From Verrucomicrobiota bacterium (lineage in GTDB: Bacteria > Verrucomicrobiota > Verrucomicrobiia > Chthoniobacterales > UBA10450), in assembly GCA_003218305.1 (NCBI GenBank), contig QHMY01000051.1, positions 17,965-56,862 on the forward strand: a stretch of 38,898 bases of DNA, read 5' to 3'. Shown here one piece after another: positions 1 through 8,066 of the stretch. The notes under the pieces are model-generated. The model saw only the letters and a list, made by a program, of their open reading frames with translations, was not told the DNA's origin and made no database searches. A program made the position numbers and the translations under genes. Position 1 is the stretch's first letter. Each line of letters begins with the position of its first letter.

Positions 1-1817
1 GACGGGCGGACGCGGAGGTGACGGAGCTTCCCGGTCGCAATTGGATCGATCCACATTTTTCGCCGGATGGCCATGGGGTCGCCGCTGTTGGTGGAGGTGA
101 ACTTCATGTTATCGATCTGGAGACGAAATTGGATGTCTTCCTGACCTCCGGCGCGTCGGAGACGATCCAGCATGGGGTGGCAGAATTTGTCGCGCAGGAG
201 GAAATGGACCGGCACGAAGGCTTCTGGTGGTCTCCGGATTCGCAATCGATCGTGTATCAGGAAACGGACAACAGCGGAGTCGAAAGCCGTTTTATTGCTA
301 ATCCACTCCATCCGGAAACGCCGCCCGCAAAAAATTTCTACCCACGCGCCGGCACCGACAACGCCAAGGTCCGCCTCGGGATTATCAACCGCTCCGACCA
401 GGACAAGGTAACTCGCTGGTTGGAATGGGATCGTGAGAAGTATCCGTATCTGACCCGCGTCATCTGGAAGGAAGCGGACGCGCCGCTCTGCCTGCTTGTA
501 CAAGATCGCGCGCAGCAGGAAGAAATCTTGCTCGCGGCCGGCCCGGCATCCGGCGCGACGCGAGAGCTACTCCGAGAAAAGGATTCCGCCTGGCTGAATC
601 TTGGTTCGGCCCCTATGCCGGTGTGGTTGAAAGGCGGTCAGGAATTTTTGTGGACCACGGAGCGAAATGGCGCCTGGCAGGTCGAACTCCGCTCGGCAGA
701 TGGCGCACTCGTGCGCGCGATTACGCCCGCCGATTTCAACCTGGAACAATTCATCGATCTCAACGAAGGCGATCGATCGATCGTCGTCGCCGGAGGGCCG
801 GATCCGCGCGAACGCCACCTCTTTCGTTTTTCCATCGACGCCCAAGGTGAGCCGCAACGACTGACTCAGGAACGCGGGCGACACGACGCCATCTTTGGCG
901 AGGGAAAGGAGCAGTTCCTGCATCGCTTCAACCTCATGGATGGGCGTGCTGGGTGGGAAGTGTTGCGCGCTTCCGATGGTGGCAGCCTCGGCCCCCTCCC
1001 GACGGTGGCAGAGCGTCCGTCGTCGCTACCGAAGGTCGAGTTGACGCGCACGGATGGCCCACGCCCCATGGATGCGGCGATTGTCTGGCCTCGCAATTTC
1101 ACGAAGGGTAAACATTACGCAGTAATCCTCGACGTTTACGCCGGTCCGCATTCCAAACAGGTCATCGCACAGCCCGATCGCTACATGATTGACCAATGGA
1201 TGGCGGACCGCGGTTACATCGTCGTCCTGATTGATGGGCGCGGGACTCCGGGTCATGGGCGCGCATGGGAGCGCGCGATTCGCGGCAATTTAATCGACGT
1301 CGCTCTCGAGGACCAGGTCGCAGGTTTGCAAGCGCTCGCCAAAAAGGAGCCCGCGATGGATCTCAAGCGGGTCGGCCCGGTCGGTTGGTCATTCGGCGGA
1401 TATTTCTCAGCCATGGCGGTAATGCGGAAGCCCGACATTTTCCAATGCGCCGTAGCGGGCGCGCCGGTCGTGACCTGGGAAAATTACGACACGTATTACA
1501 CAGAGCGTTATATGGGATTGCCATCGGAGAATGCCGAAGGATACCGGGCCAGCAGCGTGCTGACGTACGCCGCCGATTTACGCCAACCGCTTTTGCTCAT
1601 TCACGGCCTGACCGACGACAACGTTTATGTTCAACACTCGATGCAACTCGCGGATGCACTCTTCAATGCCGGCAAAACGTTCAGCTTTATTCCGCTTCTC
1701 GGTACCCACATGGTGAGCGATCCCGTGCTCCGGCTACGGCGCCAGACGCGGATCGTGGAGTTTTTCGACGCGAACTTGAAGGAGCGTTCGATCGATCCTA
1801 AGTCGCCGTCGCGGTGA
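1..1817 (+). CDS. S9 family dipeptidyl peptidase IV-like serine peptidase (5' partial)
   Basis: This is a prolyl oligopeptidase-family (S9B, DPP4-like) peptidase that would release dipeptides from peptide N-termini, usually in the periplasm. The frame is open to the left window edge. A GTG at 18 is the first possible start seen, but the protein from there (599 residues) is well short of the roughly 700-750 residues of bacterial DPP4 proteins, so the signal peptide and first propeller blades probably lie outside the window. The conserved propeller stretch VAEFVAQEEMDRHEG is present at about residues 52-66 (numbered from the GTG). The C-terminal alpha/beta hydrolase domain has the nucleophile Ser458 in GWSFGGY, the acid Asp533/534 in HGLTDDNV and His564 in GTHMV, so the triad is intact. 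It stands alone on its strand, followed by repeats. Family assignment is firm; substrate is inferred. Confidence 0.93.
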   Translation, partial: RADAEVTELPGRNWIDPHFSPDGHGVAAVGGGELHVIDLETKLDVFLTSGASETIQHGVAEFVAQEEMDRHEGFWWSPDSQSIVYQETDNSGVESRFIANPLHPETPPAKNFYPRAGTDNAKVRLGIINRSDQDKVTRWLEWDREKYPYLTRVIWKEADAPLCLLVQDRAQQEEILLAAGPASGATRELLREKDSAWLNLGSAPMPVWLKGGQEFLWTTERNGAWQVELRSADGALVRAITPADFNLEQFIDLNEGDRSIVVAGGPDPRERHLFRFSIDAQGEPQRLTQERGRHDAIFGEGKEQFLHRFNLMDGRAGWEVLRASDGGSLGPLPTVAERPSSLPKVELTRTDGPRPMDAAIVWPRNFTKGKHYAVILDVYAGPHSKQVIAQPDRYMIDQWMADRGYIVVLIDGRGTPGHGRAWERAIRGNLIDVALEDQVAGLQALAKKEPAMDLKRVGPVGWSFGGYFSAMAVMRKPDIFQCAVAGAPVVTWENYDTYYTERYMGLPSENAEGYRASSVLTYAADLRQPLLLIHGLTDDNVYVQHSMQLADALFNAGKTFSFIPLLGTHMVSDPVLRLRRQTRIVEFFDANLKERSIDPKSPSR

Positions 1818-1820
1818 AAG

Positions 1821-2046
1821 CTTCAAGGAGCGGCGGTTTACAAACCGCCGTAAGAAGGTGGGCGGTTTGGAAAGCGCCCCTCCTTGAGGCGCATCTTGAT
1901 TCCCTCTTTAACCCGGGCGCGAAGCGGCACGCTGGCAGTAGCCTCGTTTCGCCACCACTGTGAGAGCATCAAGGATCGGCGGTTTGAAATCCGCCGTAAG
2001 AAGGCGGGCGGTTTGGAAAGCGCCCCTCCTTGGGGCGCACCTTGAT
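1821..2046. repeat. Tandem pair of 80-bp palindromic intergenic repeats (GGCGGTTT family)
   Basis: Two direct copies of an 80-bp unit lie at 1821-1900 and 1967-2046 and match at 72 of 80 positions by eye. Each holds the palindrome GGCGGTTT..CCGCC, and copy 2 is also bounded by complementary ends (ATCAAGG / CCTTGAT). They fill the gap between the peptidase and the dioxygenase. The same core recurs at 4173-4360. They look like REP or small non-autonomous mobile elements; no coding potential is evident. Confidence 0.8.
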
Positions 2047-2053
2047 CGCCAAT

Positions 2054-3007
2054 CTAATCCACGCGCGGAGCGACAAGTTTGGGTAGGCCCGCTTCGATTT
2101 CCCCGCGGTTCGGTTCCAACCAGGGCGGAAGCACGAGCGACTCGCCCAGACGCGCGCGATCTTCATCAACCGCGAAGCCTGGACCTTCGGTAGCAAGCTC
2201 GAAAAGGACGCCGCCCGGTTCCTTGAAATAGACGGACTTGAACCAGAATCGATCGATTACCGGGGTCGCATGTGCGCCTTCTTGCGCGACACTCTCGCGC
2301 ACTTCGAGCTGATGCGCGTCATCGTCCACGCGCCAGGCGATGTGATGAACGCTGCCGGTGCCCCAGGCGCCGCGGATGGCTGTTGGTTCCTCTCGAAGAT
2401 CAACGTAAGCCCCGGATTTCCCGTCGCCGACGCCATAGCGATGCCAGCCGCTCTCCGTTCCGAGATGCCGAAAGCCCATCGCTTTCGAGAGAAAGGACGT
2501 CGTGACAACAAGATCACGCTCGACCATGCGCGCGCTTTCCAATCCACGAATCTGATGTTCGACCGGGATCGGGCTTCCGTCCCAAGGCGAGAAGACCCGG
2601 CCGAGCGATTCCTGGCTTTCGACCAACGCCAGAGGCAGGCCATGGGGATCGATCGCCGGCAGGACATTCTGACCGAACCTTACTTCCGCTCGGCCCATCC
2701 GAATGCTGTATCGCTCGAGCCGTCCCTGCCAGAAGCTGAGACTGCCGGGCGGCACCGCGAGTGAAACCTCGTTACTGAGCCCGTAACCGTCCCGACTGGG
2801 CGCCATTTGAGCCCAGGGAAAAAACGTCAGATCGGTGCCAGGGTTACCTTCAGCATCAGCGTAGAAAAGATGGTAAGTGCCCGGATCGTCCTGATTTACA
2901 CTTCTCTTAACCAGCCGCATCCCCAGAACGCCCGCGTAGAAATCGAGGTTCTCCTGAGCCGGCCCGGCGATCGCCGTGATATGATGGATACCTTTGATGT
3001 CTTTCAT
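2054..3007 (-). CDS. Ring-cleaving dioxygenase, VOC/glyoxalase superfamily (MhqO-like)
   Basis: This is a two-module vicinal-oxygen-chelate protein resembling the MhqO/YkcA group, linked in Firmicutes to hydroquinone and catechol detoxification. The N-terminal module opens with IKGIHHITAIAG and continues with LDFYAGVLGMRLVKR, giving the first metal-ligand His. The second module holds VHHIAWRVDD (about residues 221-230), and the late Glu lies in GGVLFELATEGPGF. The annotated length is 317 residues, usual for the family. I chose the ATG at 3007 because the family normally begins with MKxIxGIHHIT. An ATG at 3019 and a TTG at 3055 are alternatives, and the TTG would overlap corA. It begins 16 bp after the corA stop, so the two may share a transcript. 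Substrate is unknown. Confidence 0.88.
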   Translation of the reverse strand: MKDIKGIHHITAIAGPAQENLDFYAGVLGMRLVKRSVNQDDPGTYHLFYADAEGNPGTDLTFFPWAQMAPSRDGYGLSNEVSLAVPPGSLSFWQGRLERYSIRMGRAEVRFGQNVLPAIDPHGLPLALVESQESLGRVFSPWDGSPIPVEHQIRGLESARMVERDLVVTTSFLSKAMGFRHLGTESGWHRYGVGDGKSGAYVDLREEPTAIRGAWGTGSVHHIAWRVDDDAHQLEVRESVAQEGAHATPVIDRFWFKSVYFKEPGGVLFELATEGPGFAVDEDRARLGESLVLPPWLEPNRGEIEAGLPKLVAPRVD

Positions 3008-3023
3008 GAATTCCGGCATTGCT

Positions 3024-4109
3024 TCAAAGCCAACGTCGCCTCTTGAAATAGACAAGCTGCAATACGGCCAGCGCCAGCATCAATAGCATCACGGTAACGT
3101 AACCCCACGGCTGATAAAGTTCCGGCATGTTCCACGGCAGCTTCTTGCCGTCCACTTCGCGGGCGAAATTCATTCCGTAAACGCCCACGATGAACGTGAG
3201 CGGGATAAAAATGGAGGAGATCACGGTAAGGACCTTCATGATTTCGTTGGTGCGGATCCCGACGCTGGAGAGATACAATTCCATCAGCCCGGAGAGGACA
3301 TCACGGTAAGTCTCGACCAGATCCATCAGCTGCACGGTGTGATCGTAGCAATCGCGCAGGTAGACCTTCGTCCCTTTGGTTACGAGGCCCGTCTCCTCGT
3401 GCAACATCGCGTTGATCAAATCGCGCACTGGCCAGATGAAGCGCCGGATTTGCGTCAGCGTCTTCTTGTAGCGATGGAGATCGCCCACGGGACTCGCTTT
3501 GGGCGCGTCGACCAACTCGTCTTCGATCTGGTCGATCGAGACACCGATGCTTTCGAGCACCGGGTAATAATGATCGACGATGGAATCGAGCAAAGCGTAA
3601 GCGAGATAATCCGCCCCCTGTTTGCGAATGGCGCCGTTGGCCGCGCGAATGCGCGCGCGCACCGGCTCGAAAACGTCGAAGTCACCCTCCTCCTGAAGCG
3701 TGATGAGGAAATTCTTCCCGAGGAACATGCTGACTTGTTCGCCGCACATTTGCTTTTGCTCGTTCAGGTAGAGCATTTGCGCGATGATGAAGAGATAGCC
3801 GTCGTACTGCTCCAGCTTGGGCCGCTGACCGGTCGCCAGCACGTCTTCGAGCGCAAGAGGATGGAGATTGAACTGCGAACCGAGCGTCTTGAGAACGTCA
3901 ATATCCCCCAGCCCGTCAATGTTGATCCAGGTGATGCGGGGATTATCGAGACAAGATACCAGTTCGTCCCTGTTCGTGATGGTGTGTTCTTCGAGGTGCG
4001 CGCGATCGTACTCAATCAGAGTGATGACGGGCGCATGCTCGGCCGCATCGGGGCGCGGTTTGAGCACTCCGGGCGGTTCGCCGGGAATCGGGTAACGGGT
4101 CTTGAACAT
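3024..4109 (-). CDS. corA: Magnesium/cobalt transporter CorA
   Basis: CorA forms a homopentameric inner-membrane channel for Mg2+ (also Co2+ and Ni2+). The protein has 361 residues, usual for the Thermotoga-like branch. The long cytoplasmic N-terminal domain includes the stretch HPLALEDVL. Two C-terminal transmembrane segments follow, about residues 295-318 and 332-353. The first ends in the diagnostic YGMNF filter, followed by a short loop that ends in NMPELYQPWG in place of the common MPE-W pattern. The C-terminus is basic (KRRRW), as expected for the cytoplasmic tail. The ATG at 4109 is the only sensible start. It is followed by the dioxygenase gene on the same strand. Function is well supported by motif and topology. 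Confidence 0.95.
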   Translation of the reverse strand: MFKTRYPIPGEPPGVLKPRPDAAEHAPVITLIEYDRAHLEEHTITNRDELVSCLDNPRITWINIDGLGDIDVLKTLGSQFNLHPLALEDVLATGQRPKLEQYDGYLFIIAQMLYLNEQKQMCGEQVSMFLGKNFLITLQEEGDFDVFEPVRARIRAANGAIRKQGADYLAYALLDSIVDHYYPVLESIGVSIDQIEDELVDAPKASPVGDLHRYKKTLTQIRRFIWPVRDLINAMLHEETGLVTKGTKVYLRDCYDHTVQLMDLVETYRDVLSGLMELYLSSVGIRTNEIMKVLTVISSIFIPLTFIVGVYGMNFAREVDGKKLPWNMPELYQPWGYVTVMLLMLALAVLQLVYFKRRRWL

Positions 4110-4172
4110 GCCCTATTCTGCGGCAGAGGAGCGCGGGCGGCGAGTTGAAAGCAAAATGCGTTGGGGCGAATG

Positions 4173-4360
4173 AAGGAGCGGCGGTTTGGAACCGCCGAGT
4201 TTGTGATTCCGACCCGCCTACGGCGGGATCCTTCGGCTCTGCTGCGCTTCGCCCAAGATGGCATTCATTTCGCGCCGCATCATCGCGCGTAAGGCGTCAG
4301 TCGACTGCGAACAACCTGCCGCCGAGAATCGATTCGGCGGTTTCAAACCGCCGCTCCTTG
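4173..4360. repeat. 188-bp element with inverted terminal copies of the GGCGGTTT palindrome
   Basis: The left end (4173-4199) and right end (4334-4360) are inverted copies of AAGGAGCGGCGGTTT..AACCGCCGA with one mismatch, so the whole segment has the form of a small terminal-inverted-repeat element. The interior carries a further hairpin (CCCGCC tac GGCGGG, near 4216). The segment fills the gap between corA and the downstream end of the lipid operon and could also act as a bidirectional terminator. No gene is evident in it. Confidence 0.7.
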
Positions 4361-4361
4361 G

Positions 4362-4790
4362 CTATGGGATCACGTCCACTGCTGCGCCCGAATTTTTCCG
4401 GCGGCGCAGTTCCATCGCCCAAAGACCCAGGACAGTGAGGACGTCGCTCACCAAATGAGTCCGCTGGACCGCGTTTTCCAAGGCGGGAGTAAGCGTAGGC
4501 TCAAGAAGATCGCGGAGCGGCTTGATCTCCGCAGCAGCCGACGAATCAACCTGCTTGATCGCAGCCAGGGTGGCGTGCCGCTGCCTCGTCGCCGTCATGA
4601 TTGCATCCATGTTCTCGTAGGCGAAGAGACCGAAAAGGAGGGTTACGATCAATGTGGTCACGGCAGCGGGCAATTTCCGCAGCGAGGAAAAGGCGAGCAG
4701 ACCGCCCACGATAACTACGTAGAGCGTCCAATAGGCCTGAAGCGCATTGGAGCGTTCGAAGTAGAGCTGTATCAATTCGTTATATTTCAT
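4362..4790 (-). CDS. Small membrane protein of unknown function, last gene of the lipid operon
   Basis: I do not recognise this 142-residue protein. It has an amphipathic N-terminus (MKYNELIQLYFER), two clear hydrophobic segments at about residues 19-36 and 42-58, a soluble middle stretch of about 60 residues, and a third weaker hydrophobic stretch (VSDVLTVLGLWAM) before a basic C-terminus (ELRRRKNS). Its ATG overlaps the TGA of the upstream phosphatase gene by four bases (ATGA, 4787-4790), so translation is probably coupled. That position suggests a role as a membrane partner of the lipid-modifying enzymes. That is inference only; nothing in the sequence points to catalysis. Confidence 0.75.
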   Translation of the reverse strand: MKYNELIQLYFERSNALQAYWTLYVVIVGGLLAFSSLRKLPAAVTTLIVTLLFGLFAYENMDAIMTATRQRHATLAAIKQVDSSAAAEIKPLRDLLEPTLTPALENAVQRTHLVSDVLTVLGLWAMELRRRKNSGAAVDVIP

Positions 4791-6142
4791 AAGCCGCGCC
4801 GATTATGGAGGGGCAATTCACCGAGGCGAGCAGAAAAGACAGGAGCTGCCATTGCCTCCGCGAACTCGGACAGCGCGGAAAGCACTTCGCGTCGCACGAC
4901 CATGGAAGGTCGAACCTGGCGCAACATTTCGACGGCTTGGTCGACGCCCGCGGCCTTGCCGCTCTGAATCAAATAAGCTGCTGCCGCTGCCGCCGTTCGG
5001 GAATAGCCGATCTTGCAATGGATGTAGACGATCCCCTTCCCCAACTCCTCGTCGATGAATGTCGCCATCTCTCGCAACTGTTCGATCGAAGGCGCCGTGA
5101 GATCGAGGATGGGAATGTTGTGATAGACGAGGGCGCGGAACGGCTTCGCCTCGGAAAATTCCGCAGTGAGATCGAGCACCGCCGTCACGCCAAGCTGAAT
5201 TGCTTCTTCCGCTTCATTGGCATCGAGAACACGGCCAATCCAGACTTCCGGCGTGAGCTTGTCCCACGACCGGCATTGACGCTGATAAAAAAGCAACGAG
5301 AGCTGCTGCCCTAACAAGCAGGGAGCGAGAACCAGCCGGGCGCTCCAATGCAATTGTCCATCGGCTTTGCGAAAGATGATCGGGCCCAATCCGAAATAGG
5401 CGCTGGCGACGATTCCCAGCGACATCGCCGGCCAAAGCAGCAGCGCGCCCCAAGGCCAAAGCCAGGTGACGATACCGACGACGATCAACGTGCCGAAGGC
5501 GTAGTGAGAACCGACGCGTCGATTCGCGATAACTGGAAGGTGCGGCTCCGGTTCGCGAATGAAATAGATGCAGGAAACGCCGAGAGCGAAGCCGGCTACG
5601 ACGTCCATCAGGTGATGTTGATAAGTAAGGAGCGTCGAAAGACCGACGAGGACGAACCAGAAATTCGAGGCCGCGCGCAGAATTCCGCGAGTATGCCGGT
5701 GATAGAGTTGAGCCAGAATCGTTCGAAAAGCGATGTGGAGCGATGGAAGGAGGTTGTAGGGCAGGTCCATTCCGCGGAACCAATCGAAAGCGATTCCAAA
5801 CCACCCACTGGCATGCGGGCGCTCAAAGGCGAAACGCAGAGGAAAAAGAAGGAAACAGATTCCGGCCACACCGATGGAGACGACGATGCGTTTGGACAAT
5901 GTGGACAGTTCCCGCGCGTCGCGGCAAAGGAACGGCGCCCCGACAAAGAAGAGGTCGATCGACATGTAGGGCACGATCATGAGTGGCACGAACGGGATAA
6001 GCCGTTCCCATTCGAAGAAAAGGGTGCCGACATCGTGGCGTTGCGCGGTAATCCAGTTGCACCAGCCGTAGACCAGGAGGAAGAGAGCCGAAAGCCCGAC
6101 GGACGCGGCAAGAGCTTTGAGGCGCAACGAGCTGTTCAACAT
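4787..6142 (-). CDS. PAP2-like membrane phosphatase fused to a dual-specificity phosphatase (YnbD-like)
   Basis: This two-domain protein has the architecture of E. coli YnbD. The N-terminal two-thirds is a polytopic membrane domain with PAP2/Aur1-type motifs: RFAFERP, LPSLHIAF and a late HHLMD (HxxxD) in a transmembrane context. The C-terminal domain (about residues 290-445) is a cysteine phosphatase with the P-loop HCKIGYSRT, nucleophile Cys376 and Arg382 (CX5R). Such domains act on phosphatidylglycerophosphate, phosphoinositides or phosphoproteins; here a phospholipid head-group phosphate is the likeliest substrate (inference from the operon). I chose the ATG at 6142, which has GGAG about 9 bases upstream; an in-frame TTG at 6157 is less likely. 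The stop overlaps the next gene as ATGA. A 12-bp inverted repeat separates it from the upstream gene. Confidence 0.88.
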   Translation of the reverse strand: MLNSSLRLKALAASVGLSALFLLVYGWCNWITAQRHDVGTLFFEWERLIPFVPLMIVPYMSIDLFFVGAPFLCRDARELSTLSKRIVVSIGVAGICFLLFPLRFAFERPHASGWFGIAFDWFRGMDLPYNLLPSLHIAFRTILAQLYHRHTRGILRAASNFWFVLVGLSTLLTYQHHLMDVVAGFALGVSCIYFIREPEPHLPVIANRRVGSHYAFGTLIVVGIVTWLWPWGALLLWPAMSLGIVASAYFGLGPIIFRKADGQLHWSARLVLAPCLLGQQLSLLFYQRQCRSWDKLTPEVWIGRVLDANEAEEAIQLGVTAVLDLTAEFSEAKPFRALVYHNIPILDLTAPSIEQLREMATFIDEELGKGIVYIHCKIGYSRTAAAAAAYLIQSGKAAGVDQAVEMLRQVRPSMVVRREVLSALSEFAEAMAAPVFSARLGELPLHNRRGL

Positions 6143-6195
6143 GCCTGGCTTCTCCAAGATAGAAGCGCTCTCGCCCCTCGCGGCTCCGCAGAGCG

Positions 6196-6236
6196 TCGCC
6201 CTACCAATGCGCGCTCGTCGTCCGTTGGTAGGGCGA
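6196..6236. repeat. Perfect 12-bp inverted repeat within the lipid operon
   Basis: TCGCCCTACCAA (6196-6207) and TTGGTAGGGCGA (6225-6236) are exact reverse complements separated by 17 bases. The palindrome lies in the 136-bp gap between the hydrolase-methyltransferase gene and the PAP2/phosphatase gene. It has no T-tract, so it looks like a repeat or an mRNA stem that might tune distal expression, not a classical terminator. Confidence 0.6.
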
Positions 6237-6278
6237 GACTCTGTCGAGCCGCGCCGCTGCTACAGTGAATCATTATGC

Positions 6279-7994
6279 TCAGCAACGCCGGGCAACCGAG
6301 ACCGTGAAGATGCCCCATTCATCTACTTCCATCGTGACCTTCTCGAATCCTGCCACGCGAACCAGTTCATCCATCTCCGCCGTTGTCCTCCGCCGCATAA
6401 TCCAGGGCTCGCCTTCTCGATTTCGCAGGACGCGCGCGATGAATTCAACCTGCGGATGCCAGGGCTGGTTGGTGTAAATGAGGTGTCCGCCCGGCTCGAT
6501 CGCGTCAGCCAGTCCCCGGAGCGACGTCAGCACCGCATCGTTCGACGGAAATAACTCAAATAACCCTGAGACGATGCCGATCGTCGGACGCGGCTCGACC
6601 GCAGCCAGCGACGCCCGGTCGAAAGCATCGCCGAAAACGGCTGTCACGTTCGTCAAACCCAAGTCCGTGGCCAGCCGGGTGGCAGCGTCGACATTCTCTT
6701 GCTTGTAGTCACGCAGGAGCGCCGTCATCGGAATTTTCGACAATGCCTCCAACGTCTCGAGTAGGTATCGTCCTCCACCCGCCGCGATATCGACGATCCG
6801 CACCGGCCGGCCGGCTGCATGCGTTTCCTCGATCACTTTCCGCAGCAATTTCTCCAGGTTCTTTTTGCGCTGCCGGATACCGCGCCAGCCAATGCTGTTC
6901 AAATAGCCCTGATCAATGAAGCGGCCCAGCCGGGTCGCTCCCTGAGCTTTGTTCTCGTAGACGTAATCGAGGGAGAGCCCGGAATCGAAACCGCTCCGCC
7001 AGCCGAGATCGATGCCTTTGCTCAAGCGTCCGCCTGTTTTCATCCCGACACGGACCACGGCAAACTGCGGACCCCCGCGCAGCTTCAATCGCTCGTATTC
7101 TTCCCAGGTGTAGCCGAATTTATCCGCTTGGAGCAGCGAAGGTGCGGCCCGCTTTTCGACGAAACGTTCCTCAATAAACTCGCGCGTCCGCTCGACGACC
7201 TGCGCCCGCTCTTTCTCGTGAAAAATGGCGTGAAACGCCGCAGGAAAAACGTGCATCCGTTTCACGGATGACGAGAGGCCGTTAAAGAATTCTCGCTGCG
7301 CATCCAGACTGACGACCCAGTCCCGCCCAGCGCTTAGCATGAGGGTCGGCAGATTGATCGCCCCGGCATCCGCCAGCAGACGCGTGCCGGCGTCGTGCAG
7401 ATCGATGAGCACGTTGACCGCGATTTGGCGGAAGATCAGCGGGTCTGCGTTGTAAAGCGCCGCCTGGACCGGGTCGTGCGTGAGCATTTTCGCTTTCACG
7501 TAACTTTTCACAAAGCCGGGCCCGACGAACTTTTGCTTGAGCCGCAGCGACGGGATGGCGAGCGGGACGTAAAGCCGGACCCGGAACGCGGGCGTGGCCA
7601 GAATCATCGCGCGAATCGGCGGCGCGTAGTCATGCACCCACGCCGCGACCGAAACCGCGCCGACGCTGTGAGCCAGGACGATGATGTTCTCCAACTCGAA
7701 GCCGTGATGCTCGGCTATATGGCGCACGAATGCGTCCACATCCTTTACCATCGCTCCAAAGTTTTCTGCGGACCCTCGTTCGCCCGGCGAACGGCCATGC
7801 CCCCGCGCATCCCACGCGAAGACCGCCACGTCGGGCAGGCCCAGCATTTCCACCACCTCCGACCAGCGGCCGGAATGCTCATGCCCCCGATGAAAGAGCA
7901 GCAACGCTTTTTCCTTCGCGGTCGGCGGAACCCACGCGCGATAAAAAAGCTGGGCGCCGTCCCAGCTCGCAAACGTATGTTCGGCCGCGTTCAT
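6279..7994 (-). CDS. Bifunctional alpha/beta hydrolase - class I SAM methyltransferase (YnbC-like)
   Basis: The protein of about 571 residues joins two enzymes. The N-terminal half is a monoglyceride-lipase-type alpha/beta hydrolase (HRGHEHSGRW; nucleophile Ser110 in AHSVG; Asp in AGRDWVVS; His in FPAAFHAIFHE). The C-terminal half is a Rossmann methyltransferase with the SAM motif VDIAAGGGRYLLE from residue 401 and a later IEPGGHLIYTNQPWH. E. coli YnbC has the same pairing, and the gene lies between an acyltransferase and a YnbD-like phosphatase as part of a phospholipid cluster. Likely substrates are acyl-glycerol or phospholipid head groups (inference). I chose the ATG at 7994; the longer frame to a TTG at 8033 runs into an intergenic repeat. 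Reactions of the two domains are not established from sequence. Confidence 0.88.
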   Translation of the reverse strand: MNAAEHTFASWDGAQLFYRAWVPPTAKEKALLLFHRGHEHSGRWSEVVEMLGLPDVAVFAWDARGHGRSPGERGSAENFGAMVKDVDAFVRHIAEHHGFELENIIVLAHSVGAVSVAAWVHDYAPPIRAMILATPAFRVRLYVPLAIPSLRLKQKFVGPGFVKSYVKAKMLTHDPVQAALYNADPLIFRQIAVNVLIDLHDAGTRLLADAGAINLPTLMLSAGRDWVVSLDAQREFFNGLSSSVKRMHVFPAAFHAIFHEKERAQVVERTREFIEERFVEKRAAPSLLQADKFGYTWEEYERLKLRGGPQFAVVRVGMKTGGRLSKGIDLGWRSGFDSGLSLDYVYENKAQGATRLGRFIDQGYLNSIGWRGIRQRKKNLEKLLRKVIEETHAAGRPVRIVDIAAGGGRYLLETLEALSKIPMTALLRDYKQENVDAATRLATDLGLTNVTAVFGDAFDRASLAAVEPRPTIGIVSGLFELFPSNDAVLTSLRGLADAIEPGGHLIYTNQPWHPQVEFIARVLRNREGEPWIMRRRTTAEMDELVRVAGFEKVTMEVDEWGIFTVSVARRC

Positions 7995-8000
7995 TTTCGC

Positions 8001-8059
8001 AATTGTAGGGCAGGCGCGCCGCCTGCCAATCAAAACGGCAACCGGAGCGGGTGCCCTAC
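8001..8059. repeat. GTAGGGCAGGCG / GGCAACCGG palindromic repeat pair
   Basis: Two neighbouring palindromes: TAGGGCAGGCG cgc CGCCTGCC and GGCAACCG gag CGGGTGCCCTA. They fill the 72-bp gap between the acyltransferase stop and the hydrolase-methyltransferase start. The same two modules occur in swapped order at 29798-29868 and 36213-36316, marking a dispersed family. Confidence 0.7.
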
Positions 8060-8066
8060 TGTTTCT

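Noticed and set aside
3339-4148. Long plus-strand frame of 269 codons opposite corA
   Set aside because: It is the antisense shadow of corA; the minus-strand product has the GMN motif and two transmembrane segments.
5348-6268. 306-codon plus-strand frame opposite the PAP2/phosphatase gene
   Set aside because: Highly charged composition with no recognisable motif; shadow of the real minus-strand gene.
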